A DNA stretch of 6,702 nt, taken from NCBI GenBank assembly GCA_903932565.1, contig CAIZGQ010000297.1:1-6702 (forward strand), in the 5' to 3' direction. Source of the DNA: an uncultured Hyphomicrobiales bacterium (lineage in GTDB: Bacteria > Pseudomonadota > Alphaproteobacteria > Rhizobiales > Beijerinckiaceae). A program made the position numbers and the translations under genes. The notes below the pieces were generated by a model, which worked only from the letters and a program-made list of their open reading frames with translations, made no database searches and was not told the DNA's origin. This document shows, piece by piece, positions 5,925 through 6,702 of this stretch. How positions within the stretch are numbered: position 1 is the first letter of the stretch; the number at the start of each line of letters is the position of its first letter.

Positions 5925-6522
5925 GGCTTCATCTTTCTTCAAAGCAATACAAAAGGTTGATGTGAAGCAGGTCTTCATTGGAAACGATGCTGGACAAGGG
6001 TCCTGATGACGCAGGCAGGCACTTGCAAATGATTTTGAGACTGTGAATCAAATCGATTGGGCTGAAACGTCGATGCCGGAGCCGTTAATGTGGTTCAAAA
6101 CCATGGATCCAATTCGTGAACATGTAAAAGAATAACAGTCGCAAGTAATCCCTGAAAGTTCGGAAACTACACACAGAGAAGAGGTTTTTCTCAAATCTGA
6201 GTGCTGGTTGGGATGGCGGTTCGTGTGCTCGCCCTGGGACACATCGAAGTTGTAAACATCAAATTGATGAGCGCTCTCGGTATTCCGACTGCTGCCTCGC
6301 CCATCTGCAAGCCGAAGCCGAAACATTTCAACTGGCTCAAAATTTCAAGCTCGAACGCGCAGCGGTAACTCGGTCATCCTCGCCGCATCTGATCATAGCT
6401 TTAAAGCGTTTTATATGATCGGCGGGTTCATGAGCGCGCCGCTCGTCCTCGTCCGGATGGCTGCCACGCATCGGCCCGTTCCAACTTTTCCTTTTGATTC
6501 AAATTTATCTTGTTGGTGGGCC
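5925..6522. other. Long intergenic region with no supported gene
   Basis: About 600 bp between the tail of the glucan-synthase-like gene and the PRC-barrel gene. The part from 6007 to 6250 is more AT-rich than the surrounding genes. Only short frames are present: a minus frame at 6048-6326 with no recognisable domain, and a 51-codon plus frame from ATG 6213. In the plus frame at 6362-6480 a stretch reads KAFYMIGGFMSAPLVLVRMA, hydrophobic and GC-rich at third positions, which could be the trace of a lost membrane gene; I do not recognise it. The region should hold the PRC-gene promoter, but no convincing -35/-10 pair or EcfG-type site was found. Confidence 0.5.
6389..6422. repeat. Inverted repeat with an internal palindrome
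   Basis: GATCATA (6391-6397) and TATGATC (6414-6420) are perfect 7-bp arms, extendable by a G-U and a C-G pair to CTGATCATA/TATGATCGG. The 16-base loop region contains most of the 10-bp perfect palindrome GCTTTAAAGC (6398-6407). It could be an operator, an RNA hairpin or the end of a small repeat element. Its function is not known. Confidence 0.45.
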
Positions 6523-6530
6523 TCAGCCCA
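6517..6530 (-). terminator. Small hairpin over the stop codon of the glucan-synthase-like gene
   Basis: TGGGC (6517-6521) and GCCCA (6526-6530) form a 5-bp stem with loop CTCA spanning the TGA stop. No T-run follows in the minus direction, so this is a weak terminator candidate. Confidence 0.25.
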
Positions 6531-6702
6531 GTGTCACCTCGATACGATGCGTGCCTGAATCATCCACCAAAGTCACGCGCCCACCCTCATGTGCACCAAG
6601 CTCCCGGCTATCGAGTTTGAAGGACACAATTCCACGACAAACTGATTTTGGATTTTCGACTATGATCTCGTAACGGGTTGTCCCATGGCGATAGACAAGT
6701 TC
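6523..6702 (-). CDS. C-terminus of a probable GH94/cyclic beta-1,2-glucan synthase-like protein, 5' end outside window
   Basis: The final 59 codons and TGA stop of a larger gene entering from the right edge. The visible protein contains YRHGTTRYEIIVENP at 4-18, CRGIVSFKLD at 22-31 and LVDDSGTHRIEVTLG at 45-59. This matches the small beta-rich end of GH94-type phosphorylases and of the giant NdvB/ChvB cyclic beta-1,2-glucan synthases. There the pattern is a Y-x-YG-x-TxYEIxVENP strand, then a DG or DS turn, then LVDDGxTHxVxVxLG at the very end. If full-length NdvB, the protein would sit in the inner membrane and make periplasmic glucans used in osmotic adaptation and host interaction. Only the tail is visible, so a stand-alone GH94/GH36-like phosphorylase cannot be ruled out. 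Confidence 0.7.
   Translation of the reverse strand, partial: ELVYRHGTTRYEIIVENPKSVCRGIVSFKLDSRELGAHEGGRVTLVDDSGTHRIEVTLG

Noticed and set aside
6116..6134. Alphaproteobacterial LexA box (GAAC-N7-GAAC)
   Set aside because: GAAC at 6117 is followed after seven bases by AGAA rather than GAAC, so the second half-site fails.
6048..6326. 92-residue minus-strand open frame in the intergenic region
   Set aside because: No recognisable motif, odd composition (many S, H, N, C), no convincing ribosome site and AT-rich sequence. Treated as chance.
6213..6368. 51-codon plus-strand frame beginning MAVRVLALGHIEVVNIKLMS
   Set aside because: Opening residues look protein-like and a weak GGTTGGG precedes the ATG, but the rest shows no family and the frame is short. 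Not enough to call.

Overview
The window looks like alphaproteobacterial chromosome, most likely from the order Hyphomicrobiales (Rhizobiales). The clues are the alphaproteobacterial chemoreceptor tip (NAGVEAARAGE), a CelD/BcsL-type acetyltransferase, a two-domain PRC-barrel protein of a type common in that order, and the tail of what reads as a cyclic beta-glucan synthase/GH94 protein. Coding regions are moderately GC-rich. The species cannot be told from this sequence.

Layout. 1-2004 (+): a methyl-accepting chemotaxis protein lacking only its extreme N-terminus, ending in a CheR-type tether pentapeptide (NWDEF). 2005-2175: intergenic, with two weak hairpins and an exact TTAA-N7-TTAA (CtrA-like) motif. 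2176-3438 (+): a GNAT-superfamily acetyltransferase of the COG5653/Acetyltransf_6 type. It converges on a minus-strand cluster, and a 9-bp perfect GC stem lies between the two. 4585 down to 3506 (-): yggT, a DUF167 (YggU) gene and grxD, tightly spaced and read as one operon. 4822-4897 (+): tRNA-Ala(CGC), with a good sigma-70 promoter just upstream. 4924-5159 (-): a decayed piece of a heavy-metal RND efflux permease (CusA/CzcA type), truncated at both ends and frameshifted. 5160-5924 (-): a double PRC-barrel protein. 5925-6522: about 600 bp with no gene I can support, but with one sizeable inverted repeat. 6523-6702 (-): the last 59 codons of a probable GH94/cyclic beta-1,2-glucan synthase (NdvB/ChvB-like) protein.

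The genes do not form one pathway. They are separate units: chemosensing, an envelope or polysaccharide-type acetyltransferase, a housekeeping operon (membrane YggT, DUF167, Fe-S glutaredoxin), a tRNA, and envelope or stress-related genes.

The most notable item is the efflux-pump relic wedged between the tRNA 3' end and the PRC-barrel gene. It suggests past gene gain and decay beside a tRNA. I found no intact novel system here.
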